DNA from: UBA1479 sp038109305
Lineage (GTDB): Bacteria > Pseudomonadota > Alphaproteobacteria > Rhodospirillales > Casp-alpha2
Assembly: GCA_038109305.1 (NCBI GenBank)
Contig: JAYNIR010000004.1
Coordinates: 1-64,000, forward strand
Reading direction: 5' to 3'
DNA length: 64,000 nucleotides
The notes beneath the pieces were generated by a model. The model worked only from the letters and a program-made list of their open reading frames with translations. It searched no databases and had not been told where the DNA came from. Position numbers and translations under genes: made by a program. Of the stretch, positions 25,853 to 36,849 are shown piece by piece (within the stretch, counting starts at the first letter, position 1; every line of letters starts with the position of its first letter).

Positions 25853-26872
25853 TTATTTCTTCGTAGTCGACACCAGCTTGTTTTCCGAGAGCCACGGCAT
25901 CAGGCCGCGCAGCCTGGCGCCCACATCCTCGATCGGATGTTCGGCCCAAAGCCGCCGTTCGGCCTTGAATTCCGGCTGCCCGGCCTTGCATTCCAGCATC
26001 CATTTTTTGACGAAGCGGCCGGACTGAATGTCGGCCAGCACGTCCTTCATGCGTTCCTTCACTTCCGGGCCGATGATGCGCGGGCCGGAAACGTAGTCGC
26101 CGTATTCCGCCGTGTTGGAAACGGAATAGCGCATGTCGGCCAGGCCGCCCTGGTAGATCAGGTCGACGATCAGTTTGACCTCGTGGCAGCACTCGAAATA
26201 CGCCATTTCCGGCGCGTAGCCGGCTTCGACCAGAGTTTCATACCCGGCGCGGATCAGCGACGTCAGGCCGCCGCAAAGGACGGTCTGTTCGCCGAACAGG
26301 TCGGTTTCGCATTCTTCACGGAAGGTCGTTTCGATGATGCCCGAGCGCCCGGCGCCGAGGCCCGACGCATAGGACAGCGCGACCTCAAGCGCGTTGCCAG
26401 ACGCATTCTGATGGACCGCGACGAGCGACGGCACGCCGGCGCCCCGCTGATACTCCGAACGCACGGTGTGACCGGGGCCCTTCGGCGCGATCATGAACAC
26501 GTCCATGTCGGCGCGCGGTTCGATCAGCCCGAAGTGGACGTTCAACCCGTGGGCGAACGCCAGCGCCGTGCCCTCGCGCATGTTGTCGCGGATGTGGTTG
26601 TTGTAAAGGTCTGCCTGGGTTTCGTCCGGCGACAGGATCATCAGGATATCGGCCCACTTGGCGGCGTCCGAATTGGACATCACCTTGAAGCCGTCGCCCT
26701 GGGCGGTTTTGGCCGAGGCCGACCCTTCGCGAAGGGCAATCGCCACTTCCTTGACGCCCGAGTCCCGCAGGTTCAAGGCATGGGCATGCCCCTGGGAGCC
26801 GTAACCGACGATGGCGACCTTTTTGCTTTTCATCAAGTTCACGTCGGCATCGCGATCGTAATAGACACGCAT
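25853..26872 (-). CDS. ilvC: Ketol-acid reductoisomerase (NADP+)
   Basis: A 339-residue class I enzyme, the normal short form. It isomerises and reduces acetolactate or acetohydroxybutyrate in valine, leucine and isoleucine synthesis. The nucleotide loop is VGYGSQGHAHALNLRDSG at 23-40. Mg ligands lie in the knotted C-terminal domain (GLGAGRSGIIETTFREECETD near 190-210, then CHEVKLIVDLIYQGG). It lies downstream of ilvH by 55 bp on the same strand. Confidence 0.97.
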   Translation of the reverse strand: MRVYYDRDADVNLMKSKKVAIVGYGSQGHAHALNLRDSGVKEVAIALREGSASAKTAQGDGFKVMSNSDAAKWADILMILSPDETQADLYNNHIRDNMREGTALAFAHGLNVHFGLIEPRADMDVFMIAPKGPGHTVRSEYQRGAGVPSLVAVHQNASGNALEVALSYASGLGAGRSGIIETTFREECETDLFGEQTVLCGGLTSLIRAGYETLVEAGYAPEMAYFECCHEVKLIVDLIYQGGLADMRYSVSNTAEYGDYVSGPRIIGPEVKERMKDVLADIQSGRFVKKWMLECKAGQPEFKAERRLWAEHPIEDVGARLRGLMPWLSENKLVSTTKK

Positions 26873-26927
26873 TTCTCAAATTCTCCGATTAATCAGTTCA
26901 GTTCGTTTCAGATTAGGGGTGGGATTC

Positions 26928-27443
26928 TCAGATGGGTTTGTCGCCGCGCGAAATGGCGGCCGCGCCCGTGCGCGAGACTTCTTTCAGGCCCAGCGGCTGC
27001 ATCAGTTCGATGAAGGCGTCGATCTTGGAAACCGCGCCGACGATTTCGAATACGAAGGAATTGTTAGTGCTGTCGACCGCGCGGGCGCGGAAGGTATCGG
27101 CGATGCGCAAGCTTTCGACCCGCTTTTCGCCACGGCCGACAACCTTGACCAACGCCAGTTCGCGGGCCACGTGCGGGCCTTCGATGGTCAGGTCCGCAAC
27201 CTTGTGCACAGGCACAAGGCGGCCCAGCTGCGCCTTGATCTGTTCGATGATCATCGGCGTGCCGGACGTCACGACGGTGATACGCGACAGGTTCTTGGCG
27301 TGGTCCGTTTCGGCCACGGTCAGACTTTCGATATTGTAGCCGCGGCCCGAAAACAGGCCGATGACGCGGGCCAGTACCCCCGGCTCGTTATCCACCAGGA
27401 CGGCGATGGTGTGCTGATTAATATCTTTCGAATTCGCGTTCAC
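26928..27443 (-). CDS. ilvH: Acetolactate synthase, small regulatory subunit
   Basis: A 171-residue protein. Residues 10-80 are an ACT domain (VLVDNEPGVLARVIGLFSGR, RGYNIESLTVAETD) that binds valine for feedback control. The remainder is the second ACT-like domain with VRDL-type features replaced by GPHVARELALVKV. It activates the large subunit encoded 120 bp upstream. The gap contains a small GGCCTG/CAGGCC hairpin but no clear terminator. Confidence 0.95.
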   Translation of the reverse strand: MNANSKDINQHTIAVLVDNEPGVLARVIGLFSGRGYNIESLTVAETDHAKNLSRITVVTSGTPMIIEQIKAQLGRLVPVHKVADLTIEGPHVARELALVKVVGRGEKRVESLRIADTFRARAVDSTNNSFVFEIVGAVSKIDAFIELMQPLGLKEVSRTGAAAISRGDKPI

Positions 27444-27563
27444 GTCGTTCCGATCCCCAGGTTCACCCGGCCGCCCAACCGGCGGGCTGGCCGACGGTGG
27501 GCCTGTTTTAGTCAGGCCGGGTTCTTTGTCAATAACAGGCTGCCGCCATCCCCATTCGTGGCC

Positions 27564-29333
<1,770 letters not shown>

Positions 29334-29410
29334 TGGTCCGTTCCTTGACGTCTAAGTATCTGGTCCCAGTTCCGGCGGTCGGTGCCGTTGCCGCGGTCAG
29401 CCGCCGCCAC

Positions 29411-29441
29411 AAAAACCCCAGCGCCTCCGGAGGCCCGGGGG
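29411..29441 (-). terminator. Terminator-like hairpin in the ilvI leader
   Basis: On the minus strand a GC-rich hairpin (CCCC...GCCTCCGGAGGC...GGGG) is followed by TTTTT at 29415-29411. It lies 78 bp before ilvI and after a possible 15-residue leader frame (29530-29483, ending RLLHINY). A terminator in front of a biosynthetic gene usually means attenuation. The small frame is poor in branched-chain codons, so its leader role is doubtful. Confidence 0.55.
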
Positions 29442-29599
29442 CCGTCGGACAGCCCGGAACCTAATGACTGAGGTTTGGTAGGTCAATAGTTAATATGCAA
29501 TAAACGAAAAGTTTTTTGCGCTTCTTGCATAATTTTATTACGTCAATGCACGGGGCTTCCGGGATCGTGCTTTTTGGCGGCGGCGGGGCGCCTGCCAGT

Positions 29600-30145
29600 C
29601 TACTTGACCGTCTGAGCCAGCTTCTGGGCGCAGCGCAGGTAGACGATGCGTTCGATCATTTCCTCGACATAATTTTTCGGTTTCGGGCCGTCCATAACTT
29701 TGCCGTTGACCTCCACCGGCGTGCCCTGGGCGGCCAGGTCCCGGACGGACCGGAGCCGCGTCTCACAGGTTTCCAGATATTCGCGCCAGTTACCCTTGTG
29801 GGCAAACCGGACAACGCGAAGCACCCGTTTGACCGAGTTGTTGGACCAGGCGTCGTTGACGGGAACCTGTCCGCACGCCTGAATGACCGCCTTCTCCAAC
29901 CGCTCAGCTAGAAGGTCGCCTCTGTGAGCACCACCCGCCTGGCCTGCGCCGCCGGCCTTGGCGCCGGCCGTACCCGCGCCGCCCGGCCGCGCGTCCATCA
30001 ACGCAATACCCAATTCCCTGGCTTTTTCCGGGCTGATCACACCGATCTCTTCCTCGTCCTGAACAGCGATCTTTTGCGGCAGGGCGGGGTCTTCCTCGGG
30101 CGGGATCAGAAAAATACCGCCGAACACGACCAGGACCAGCGCCAA
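29600..30145 (-). CDS. Conserved hypothetical membrane-anchored protein
   Basis: A 181-residue protein I do not recognise. A hydrophobic N-terminal segment (about 1-15, LVLVVFGGIFLIPP) would anchor it in the membrane. A Gly/Ala-rich linker near 53-75 follows, then a charged C-terminal part with three cysteines (AVIQACG, LETCETR, LRCAQ). It has no ATG and starts with TTG at 30145. The same frame extends upstream 10 codons to the TGA that ends the response regulator gene, so the two genes are in phase and separated by one stop. That suggests coupled translation or a former fusion. Confidence 0.6.
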   Translation of the reverse strand: MALVLVVFGGIFLIPPEEDPALPQKIAVQDEEEIGVISPEKARELGIALMDARPGGAGTAGAKAGGAGQAGGAHRGDLLAERLEKAVIQACGQVPVNDAWSNNSVKRVLRVVRFAHKGNWREYLETCETRLRSVRDLAAQGTPVEVNGKVMDGPKPKNYVEEMIERIVYLRCAQKLAQTVK

Positions 30146-30175
30146 TGCCGGCCCCCAGGCGAACGGCGCTTTACA

Positions 30176-30622
30176 TCAGGGTGGTTTGTCGGCGATCGTC
30201 CGGGCCGTTTGCTGGGCGTCTTCCGGCGTTTGCATCACCGGCGAGGCTTCGAACAGGGCGGACACGCGTTCCAATAGCGTGTCCGCGTCGAACGGCTTGG
30301 TCACATAGTGAAATTGCATCAGCCCGGCGGCGCGGCGCTTGGTATCGTCGTCCGTGACACCCGTGGCGAACACAATGGGGATGGTTGTGTTGGTGGCGCG
30401 GTAACGGCGGGCGAAATCGACGCCGTTGCCGTCGGGCAGCATGATGTCGAGGACGATCAGATCGACGTCGCCTTGCGCCAAGCCATCGAACATCTGACGG
30501 CCGTCCTCGGCTTCGACCACGTCGTAGCCTTCGCTGTCGAGCAGCACCGAGACAAACGACCGCACCATGGCGTCGTCTTCGACTACTTGAATTTTGCGTT
30601 TTTGACGTTGATCGTCAGCCAT
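30176..30622 (-). CDS. Single-domain response regulator (CheY-like receiver)
   Basis: A 148-residue receiver domain. Acidic residues Glu15, Asp16 and Asp17 start the domain, the phospho-acceptor is Asp59 (LIVLDIMLPDG), the switch Thr is Thr87 (FATG), and the conserved Lys is Lys109 (VTKPF). There is no output domain. A short C-terminal tail is followed, in phase, by the membrane-anchored protein. No kinase gene is nearby, so the partner is unknown. Confidence 0.9.
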   Translation of the reverse strand: MADDQRQKRKIQVVEDDAMVRSFVSVLLDSEGYDVVEAEDGRQMFDGLAQGDVDLIVLDIMLPDGNGVDFARRYRATNTTIPIVFATGVTDDDTKRRAAGLMQFHYVTKPFDADTLLERVSALFEASPVMQTPEDAQQTARTIADKPP

Positions 30623-30721
30623 GGGACGGCTTCTTCTACTCCGGCACGCGCAGCCCCCCGGCAGCTTGATTCGTCACGTACCAAATCACTGTGCGTAAAG
30701 TATGGCGGATATGCCTGACGC

Positions 30722-31750
30722 TCACCTGTCTGGTGGCTGACTTCGCCAATAATCGATAACGCGCATCGCCGCGCCGCCGGCGGCGGCATCCTGCAATACC
30801 AGCCTCGGCGTCATCTGATTGCGAAACCAGGTCATCTGCCGTTTGGCAAAATTCCGCGTCGCCTGTCGCGCGCGGTCGGCGGCCTGATCCAGCGTCACCT
30901 CCCCCCGGATATGCGCCAACAGGTCGGGGACGCCCAGAGCCCGCATGGCGGGAAGGCCGCCGGGCAGGTTTTGGGTGGCGAGGGCGCGAACTTCGTCCAA
31001 GGCGCCGTCCGCCAGCATTCGGCCGAATCGCGCGTCGCAGGCAGCGTAAAGCACTTCGCGGCCGGGATTGATCAAGATGCACCGAATTTCACCGTCGACC
31101 GCCGGCCCCGGCGGCTGGTCGGCCTGCCAATCGCCGAGCGGCCGGCCGGTTGACTTGGCGACGCCGTAGGCGCGGATCAGCCGCTGCCGATCGCCGGGGG
31201 GCAGTTTCGCCGCACCCTTCGGGTCCAGTTCGGCCAACCGGCGGACGAATGCCTCGCTGCCGATGTCGTCATAGAGCGTGCCGGCATCGGCATGGATGTC
31301 CGCCGGCACCTCGGGCACGGGGGCCAGACCGTCGGTCAGCATCTTTAAATACATGCCGGTGCCGCCGGTCACGATGGGCACAAACCCGGCGGCGCGCGCG
31401 GCCTGGATTTCATCCGTTGCCATAGCCAGCCAACGCCCGACGGAACAGCGTTCCGCCGCCGGAAGGACGCCGAACAACCGGTGCGGCACGCGGGCTTCGT
31501 CCTCGGCCGTCGGGCGCGCGGTCACCACTCGCAATTCACGGTAGACCTGCATGCTGTCGGCGTTGATGATGATGCCGCCCAACCTTTCCGCAAGCTGCAT
31601 GGCGAGCGCGGATTTGCCGCTAGCCGTCGGGCCGGCGACGATCAGCACGGGGGGCTGGTTCGGGGGGTTTTCAGACGCAATAAAATCGGTCACTTTCCCA
31701 TTCCCGCGTGTCAATAATCCGGACCGTTCCATCCATGGAGTTCGTCGCAA
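30722..31750 (-). CDS. miaA: tRNA dimethylallyltransferase
   Basis: A protein of up to 342 residues that adds the dimethylallyl group to A37 of tRNAs reading U-starting codons. The P-loop is VAGPTASGKSALA near 38-50. INADSMQVYRELRVVTARPT near 61-80 and VPIVTGGTGMYLKMLTDGL near 122-140 are family hallmarks. The reading from ATG at 31750 overlaps the divergent serB start by 16 bp. A GTG at 31693, just before TDFIA, would avoid this and fits the family length better. Confidence 0.93.
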   Translation of the reverse strand: MRRTPWMERSGLLTRGNGKVTDFIASENPPNQPPVLIVAGPTASGKSALAMQLAERLGGIIINADSMQVYRELRVVTARPTAEDEARVPHRLFGVLPAAERCSVGRWLAMATDEIQAARAAGFVPIVTGGTGMYLKMLTDGLAPVPEVPADIHADAGTLYDDIGSEAFVRRLAELDPKGAAKLPPGDRQRLIRAYGVAKSTGRPLGDWQADQPPGPAVDGEIRCILINPGREVLYAACDARFGRMLADGALDEVRALATQNLPGGLPAMRALGVPDLLAHIRGEVTLDQAADRARQATRNFAKRQMTWFRNQMTPRLVLQDAAAGGAAMRVIDYWRSQPPDR

Positions 31751-32631
31751 CCCTTATCGCCGCATCGCCGGGCGGCCTTGACAACGCCATTGTCGCCGAG
31801 GTCGGCAGCCGCCTCAAGGCGCTGGGCGCGGAAACCGGCCGTCCCGACTGGCTGGCCGATCAACTTGCCTGCGACCTCGGCTTCGACGGTCTATCGCCCG
31901 ATCAGGCCGATGCCGCGGCGCGCGGCGCCCTCGGGGGCCTCGCGATTGACGTCGTCGCACAGGCCGCAGGCGGACGAAAGAAGAAACTCCTGGTCGCCGA
32001 CATGGATTCGACCATCGTCACCACGGAAACGCTCACCGACGTTGCCAAAAGCGCCGGGCTTCGCGACGTCATCGACGATATCACCACCCGCACCATGCGG
32101 GGCGAATTGGATTTCGCCAGATCACTCCGCGAACGGGTCGGCATGTTGAAAGGCTTGGACGCCGGCGCTCTCGACGATGCCTACGCCCGGATCGAAATTT
32201 CACCGGGCGCCGAAACGCTCGTCCGCACCATGCGGGCGGCGGGGGCGCACACAGCGCTGGTATCAGGTGGCTTTACTTATTTCACTGGGCGCATCGCCGC
32301 CCGTGTCGGTTTTCATGAAAACCACGCCAACGACTTCATCATCGAAGACGGAAAACTTACCGGTCTGGTGAAGGAACCGATTTTGTCCCGCGAAGCGAAG
32401 ATGGAAACGCTCGTCCGACTCGCTAAGGAACGGCGACTGACGTTGGCCGAAACGGCGGCGATCGGCGACGGCTCCAACGATCTGGAAATGGTTCAGGCGG
32501 CGGGGCTCGGCTGCTCCTATCGGGGCAAGCCCATATTACGGGACGCCGCCCGCGTTAAATTGGACCACGCGAATCTGACGGGGCTGTTGTTCGCGCAAGG
32601 CTATCGCGCTGCGGATTTCGTCATCACCTGA
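31735..32631 (+). CDS. serB: Phosphoserine phosphatase
   Basis: A 298-residue HAD-superfamily enzyme that releases serine from phosphoserine. An N-terminal ACT-like part (1-75) precedes the catalytic core. HAD motif I is VADMDSTIV with Asp88 and Asp90, motif II is ALVSGGFTYF, and motif III/IV is IGDGSNDLEMVQAAGLG. The ATG at 31735 gives MEFVATLIAA, the usual SerB opening; a GTG 27 bp upstream is less likely. It is divergent from miaA. It supplies serine, which glyA further along the window can use. Confidence 0.94.
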   Translation: MEFVATLIAASPGGLDNAIVAEVGSRLKALGAETGRPDWLADQLACDLGFDGLSPDQADAAARGALGGLAIDVVAQAAGGRKKKLLVADMDSTIVTTETLTDVAKSAGLRDVIDDITTRTMRGELDFARSLRERVGMLKGLDAGALDDAYARIEISPGAETLVRTMRAAGAHTALVSGGFTYFTGRIAARVGFHENHANDFIIEDGKLTGLVKEPILSREAKMETLVRLAKERRLTLAETAAIGDGSNDLEMVQAAGLGCSYRGKPILRDAARVKLDHANLTGLLFAQGYRAADFVIT

Positions 32632-32643
32632 TCCCCGCGAATG

Positions 32644-32667
32644 AAAACGGCGCCTCGAGGGGCGCCG
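32644..32667. terminator. Hairpin terminator between converging serB and degP
   Basis: A 7-bp perfect stem CGGCGCC/GGCGCCG (32648-32654 with 32661-32667) has a 6-nt loop. On the minus strand it is followed by TTTT (32647-32644), so it serves degP best. It may also slow serB transcripts. Confidence 0.75.
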
Positions 32668-32690
32668 CTCCCAAATAAAATTGGTTTTGG

Positions 32691-34211
32691 TTAGGTCTTC
32701 GTCAACCGGATCGCGACGAAGCGCAGCCCGTTTTGCCCCTGGATCAGAAGCAGCACCGACTTACGCCCGGCATCGCGTGCTTCCTTAACCTTACGGGCGA
32801 CGTCGTCGGGATTGGCGACTTCTTCCTGGCCGACCTCGACGATCAGATCGCCCGGGCGCACGCCTTTTTCGGCCGCCGGGCCAGCGCCCAGCACGTCGGT
32901 TACAAGCACGCCCTTGGCATCGTTCGACAACTTGAACTTCTTCATGGCGTTGTCGTCGATGGCGGAAAGCGTCACGCCCAAGTCGTCTACGACCTTCGGC
33001 TTGACTTCCCCGCCCGCGCCCTTTTCGGTGCGCGCCGCGACCTGGGTGTCTTCTTTCAGTTCACCCACCTGAACGGTCATGTTCAGCTTTTTGTTTTCGC
33101 GCCACACTTCGACCGGCACATCGACGCCGACTTCTGTGTCCGCGACGATGCGCGGCAGTTTACGCATTTCGTTCACGTCGCGTTTATTGAAAGTCAGGAT
33201 CACGTCGCCGCGCTGGATCTTGCCCTTGGCGGCGGGACCATCATCAACCACCTGCGCGACCAGTGCGCCCTTCGGTTCTTTCAGGCCCAAGCTTTCGGCA
33301 ACTTCCGGCGTGACCTGCTGGATATGAACGCCGAGCCACCCGCGCTTCACCTGTCCGTGCTTAATCAGCTGCGCGATCACCGGTTTGGCGGTCGAGGTCG
33401 GAACGGCGAAGCCGATACCGACACTACCGCCGGACGGCGAGAAGATCGCCGTGTTGATGCCGATGACCCGACCTTTCAGGTTGAACAGCGGCCCGCCCGA
33501 GTTGCCCCGGTTGATGGAGGCGTCGGTCTGGATGAAGTTGTCATAGGGGCCGGCGGAAATGTCGCGGCCGCGGGCCGAAATGATGCCTGCAGTCACCGTG
33601 CCGCCCAAGCCGAAGGGGTTGCCGATAGCGACGACCCAGTCGCCGACGCGGGATTTTTCAGAATCGCCGAAGTCGATGGCGTGGTACTTCTGGCCCTTCA
33701 GTTCGACCTTCAGGACCGCGATGTCGGTCTTCTGGTCGCGGCCAACCAGCTTTGCCTTAAGCCGCGTGTCGTCCTGCAGGATAACTTCGATCTCATCGGC
33801 ATCCTGGATCACGTGGTTGTTGGTCACCACATGGCCCTTATTGTCGATGATGAAGCCCGAGCCCAGCGAGGTCGCCCTACGCGACTGCGGCTTATCGCCC
33901 GGCGCGCCCCGGTCGAAGAATTCCTTAAAGAAATCCTCGAACGGCGATCCCGGCGGCAGCTGCGGCTTTTCAAAGCCCTTACTTTCGATCGTCTGGCTGG
34001 TCGAGATGTTGACCACCGACGGCAGCAGTTTTTCCGCCAGGTCGGCGAACCCGTCCGGCGCCGGCTTGGCGTGGGCCGCACCGGCCAAAACCATGCAAAG
34101 GGCGCCCGCCAGCGCGGTAACCAGCGCCCCCAGACCCATCATACGTCCGATGCGTGGGTCGTCGGTCACGGCGATCGGCGCATCCAGGTTAGAAACACGA
34201 AGTTTTTTCAT
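32691..34211 (-). CDS. degP: Periplasmic serine protease, Do/DegP (HtrA) family
   Basis: A 506-residue protein with a long N-terminal signal region (hydrophobic about 26-47, then AHAKPAP). The trypsin-like catalytic triad is His133 (TNNHVIQ), Asp163 (KTDIAVLK) and Ser238 (RGNSGGP). Two PDZ domains follow, at about 290-380 and 410-500. It degrades or refolds damaged envelope proteins. It is the last gene of the hflK-hflC-DUF2065-degP set, a common alphaproteobacterial arrangement for membrane protein quality control. Confidence 0.95.
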   Translation of the reverse strand: MKKLRVSNLDAPIAVTDDPRIGRMMGLGALVTALAGALCMVLAGAAHAKPAPDGFADLAEKLLPSVVNISTSQTIESKGFEKPQLPPGSPFEDFFKEFFDRGAPGDKPQSRRATSLGSGFIIDNKGHVVTNNHVIQDADEIEVILQDDTRLKAKLVGRDQKTDIAVLKVELKGQKYHAIDFGDSEKSRVGDWVVAIGNPFGLGGTVTAGIISARGRDISAGPYDNFIQTDASINRGNSGGPLFNLKGRVIGINTAIFSPSGGSVGIGFAVPTSTAKPVIAQLIKHGQVKRGWLGVHIQQVTPEVAESLGLKEPKGALVAQVVDDGPAAKGKIQRGDVILTFNKRDVNEMRKLPRIVADTEVGVDVPVEVWRENKKLNMTVQVGELKEDTQVAARTEKGAGGEVKPKVVDDLGVTLSAIDDNAMKKFKLSNDAKGVLVTDVLGAGPAAEKGVRPGDLIVEVGQEEVANPDDVARKVKEARDAGRKSVLLLIQGQNGLRFVAIRLTKT

Positions 34212-34429
34212 TCGTCTCTCAGTCCTTCTGTCGGTCGCAGGATCATGCCACGGACCCCGCGGGGATTAAATACTCAATGGGCCGGCGGCGGAGAATGAAG
34301 CCACCCCGAACCCTCGGTTGTGCCGTGATATGGTCCGTGAATATGGCCGTTCAATGGCCCGTCCGGGGTAAGTTTCGGGCGGATCGGGCCACTTTCGCCC
34401 CATCCCGGAAAATACCCGCCGGGCCGCCG

Positions 34430-34615
34430 TCAATGGCGCACCAGCCAGACCACGCCGAACCCGATGAAGGTCGAAATCAGGCCGACTTTGCGGAGCGTCG
34501 CGGGCGGCATGACGCGGATGGTTTCAAGCATCCGCTTCATGGCGTCGGGAAACAGCGCGTAGATCGCGCCTTCGATGACCAGCACCAGACCGATTGCGGT
34601 CCACAGGTCGTCCAC
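34430..34615 (-). CDS. DUF2065 family small membrane protein
   Basis: A 61-residue protein with two membrane spans (about 4-21 and 42-58), the usual size for DUF2065/YjeT. The ALVLVIEG-like opening (IGLVLVIEGAIYALFPDAMK) is characteristic. It lies between hflC and degP, where this family is commonly found. Its function is not established; association with HflKC is inferred from gene order. Confidence 0.88.
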   Translation of the reverse strand: MDDLWTAIGLVLVIEGAIYALFPDAMKRMLETIRVMPPATLRKVGLISTFIGFGVVWLVRH

Positions 34616-34671
34616 GGCCGCCCCCTTTTAAGCTTATCCCGCGCCCGCCCGGGCGACCGGCCGCCGGCCGG

Positions 34672-35550
34672 TCACTTGTTCCGGGTGGTGCCGTCCTTCA
34701 ACGCGTTGAAGAACTGGAACAACTCGCTATCCGGCGACAGCACCATGGAGGTGCCTTCGTTCACTGCCTGGCCAAGCGCTTCCAACGACCGGTAGAAGTC
34801 GAAGAACGCCGGGTCCTTGCCATAGGCCGCGTTGAGGACGCGTGTCCGTTCACCGTCGCCCTCGCCTCGGAGGATTTCCGATTTGCGGCGGGCTTCGGCC
34901 AGGATCACGACCCGATCGCGGTCGGCTTCGGCTGTGATCTTCAGCTTCTGTTCCTCGCCTTTGGCGCGGAGCTCCGCGGCCTCGGCGATCCGATCTGACC
35001 GCATGCGGTTGAACACGGACTGCGAGGTCGCTTCCGGCAGGTCGGTGCGGCCGATGCGCACGTCCGTCACCTCAACCCCGAATTCTGGCGCCTGGGCGCG
35101 CAGCAGGTTGGCGATCTTGTCCATCACCTTGGCGCGTTTTTCGGTCAGCATATCGGGCAGCAGGATCTTGCCGATTTCAGACCGGATAGCCGCGTTCAGG
35201 CGCCCGCCGACGACTTGGCGGAAGTTGGCGTCGGTTCCCGCGCGTTTGCGGAATTCCAGCGGGTCGACGATGCTGTAGCGGGCAAAGGCGTCGACGTTGA
35301 TGCGTTTCTGGTCGGCCAGGATGACTTCCTGCACCGGCGGGTCCAGGTCCAAAATACGCCGGTCGTAGTATTCGACGTTCTGGATGAACGGCATCTTGAA
35401 TTTCAGGCCCGGCGTTTTTTCGACGCGCACGGGATTGCCGAACTGCAGCACCAGCGCCTGGCGGTCCTGACGCACGGTGAACATGGCGCTGAACGCGCCG
35501 ATGGCGACCGCCGCGGCCACGACCGCGAGAATAATCAGCGACCGGCTCAT
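34672..35550 (-). CDS. hflC: HflC, SPFH/band 7 subunit of the HflKC complex
   Basis: A 292-residue protein with an N-terminal membrane span (about 5-22) and a band 7 domain (about 24-185), followed by a long helical stretch that forms the cage wall. VRQDRQALVLQFGNPVRVE near 27-45 is typical. With HflK it encloses FtsH and modulates its proteolysis. Its start overlaps the hflK stop (ATGA). Confidence 0.95.
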   Translation of the reverse strand: MSRSLIILAVVAAAVAIGAFSAMFTVRQDRQALVLQFGNPVRVEKTPGLKFKMPFIQNVEYYDRRILDLDPPVQEVILADQKRINVDAFARYSIVDPLEFRKRAGTDANFRQVVGGRLNAAIRSEIGKILLPDMLTEKRAKVMDKIANLLRAQAPEFGVEVTDVRIGRTDLPEATSQSVFNRMRSDRIAEAAELRAKGEEQKLKITAEADRDRVVILAEARRKSEILRGEGDGERTRVLNAAYGKDPAFFDFYRSLEALGQAVNEGTSMVLSPDSELFQFFNALKDGTTRNK

Positions 35551-36638
35551 TTGGCGCCTCCCCTCTTTTTACCGAGTTCGGTCAGCGGAAGGTACGGCAC
35601 CACGTTGGAGCCCTTGTTGCCTTCATCCAGAATGATCTTGTCGGTCTTGGATAGGATTTCCTGCATCCGTTCCAGGTATAGCCGGCGCTTGGTTATATCG
35701 GTGTTGGTCAGATACGCGCTGTAGACGGACAGAAACCTCTCGGCTTCGCCCTGCGCATCCTTGATGACCCGTTCCTTGTAGGCCGTCGCCTCGGCGATCA
35801 GCTTTTCGGCTTCACCCTTTGCTTTCGGCACCACGTCATTGCGGTACGCCACGGCTTCGTTGACGGACCGTTCCTGGTCCTGGCGGGCGCGCTGCACGTC
35901 GTTGAAGGCGTCGATGACTTCCTTGGGCGGATCCGCCTTCTGCATCTTCAATTCGGCAACGGCGATGCCGGCGCCGTAGTCATCGAGGATTTTCTGCAGA
36001 AGCTGACGAGTCCGCTGTTCGACCCCTGCGCGGTTTTTGGTGATGGCGTCTTCCAACGTTGTTTGGCCGACGATTTCACGCATGGCGCTCTCCGCCGCAA
36101 CTTTAATGGTGCCTTCGGAATCACGGATATTGAACAGGTAATCGGCCGCGTTCTTGATACGCCACTGAACGATGAAGTCGATGTCGGCGATGTTCTGGTC
36201 ACCAGTCAGCATCAGACTTTCCAGCGCCACGTCGCGGGCACCCGTGCCGCGGCCGACGTTGCCGGGTCCGCGGAAACCGATGTTGATAGTGTTGGTGTTT
36301 TCGACGTTGACCTTGATGACCTCGCCCACCGGTTCCGGCGGCCAGTAGTTCAGGCCCGGGCCGGTGCGCTTGACGAATTCACCGAACAGCAGTTCAACGC
36401 CCTGTTCACCCGGCTGAATACGGTAAAATCCGGTCAGTCCCCAGACCAACCCCGCCGCCACGGCCATCAACACGATGCCCTTGGCGCCGCCGGCGCCGCC
36501 GGGCATGAAGCGCCGGACGCTCGCCTGACTCTTGCGCAGAAGTTCTTCGATATCAGGCGAGGTCGGGCCGCCGCCCCAAGGGCCGCCTCCGCTTCCGCCG
36601 CCGCCCCACGGGCCGCCGCCTTTTGGACTCCAAGCCAT
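35547..36638 (-). CDS. hflK: HflK, SPFH/band 7 subunit of the HflKC complex
   Basis: A 363-residue protein with a Gly/Pro/Trp-rich cytoplasmic N terminus (1-30), one membrane span (about 51-72), a band 7 domain (IQPGEQGVELLFGEFVKRTG near 74-93) and a C-terminal helix rich in Ala/Glu. It is the first gene of the minus-strand hflK-hflC-DUF2065-degP set and is divergent from mrp, with about 210 bp between the two starts. Confidence 0.95.
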   Translation of the reverse strand: MAWSPKGGGPWGGGGSGGGPWGGGPTSPDIEELLRKSQASVRRFMPGGAGGAKGIVLMAVAAGLVWGLTGFYRIQPGEQGVELLFGEFVKRTGPGLNYWPPEPVGEVIKVNVENTNTINIGFRGPGNVGRGTGARDVALESLMLTGDQNIADIDFIVQWRIKNAADYLFNIRDSEGTIKVAAESAMREIVGQTTLEDAITKNRAGVEQRTRQLLQKILDDYGAGIAVAELKMQKADPPKEVIDAFNDVQRARQDQERSVNEAVAYRNDVVPKAKGEAEKLIAEATAYKERVIKDAQGEAERFLSVYSAYLTNTDITKRRLYLERMQEILSKTDKIILDEGNKGSNVVPYLPLTELGKKRGGAK

Positions 36639-36849
36639 ATCGGGAACAATCCTCTCTAGTTGCGTTCTTCGTTTGTTTCAAGCGCCCGCGGGACCTTGTA
36701 ACCAGCCGCCCGAAACGCCACTTATGATCTGTTTACTCCCGCCCGGCGTCGGAAAGGCGCTGACACCTTCCCCTTGCATCCGCCCCCTCCCTTGGGTCAT
36801 TAACCCGGGCACAGAGCGAATATCGTCTTATAGATTGGAGATTTCAAGG

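Noticed and set aside
30640..30720. Small gene between miaA and the response regulator
   Set aside because: The frame there has no start with a ribosome site and no conserved pattern; the space is just the 99-bp gap between two genes.
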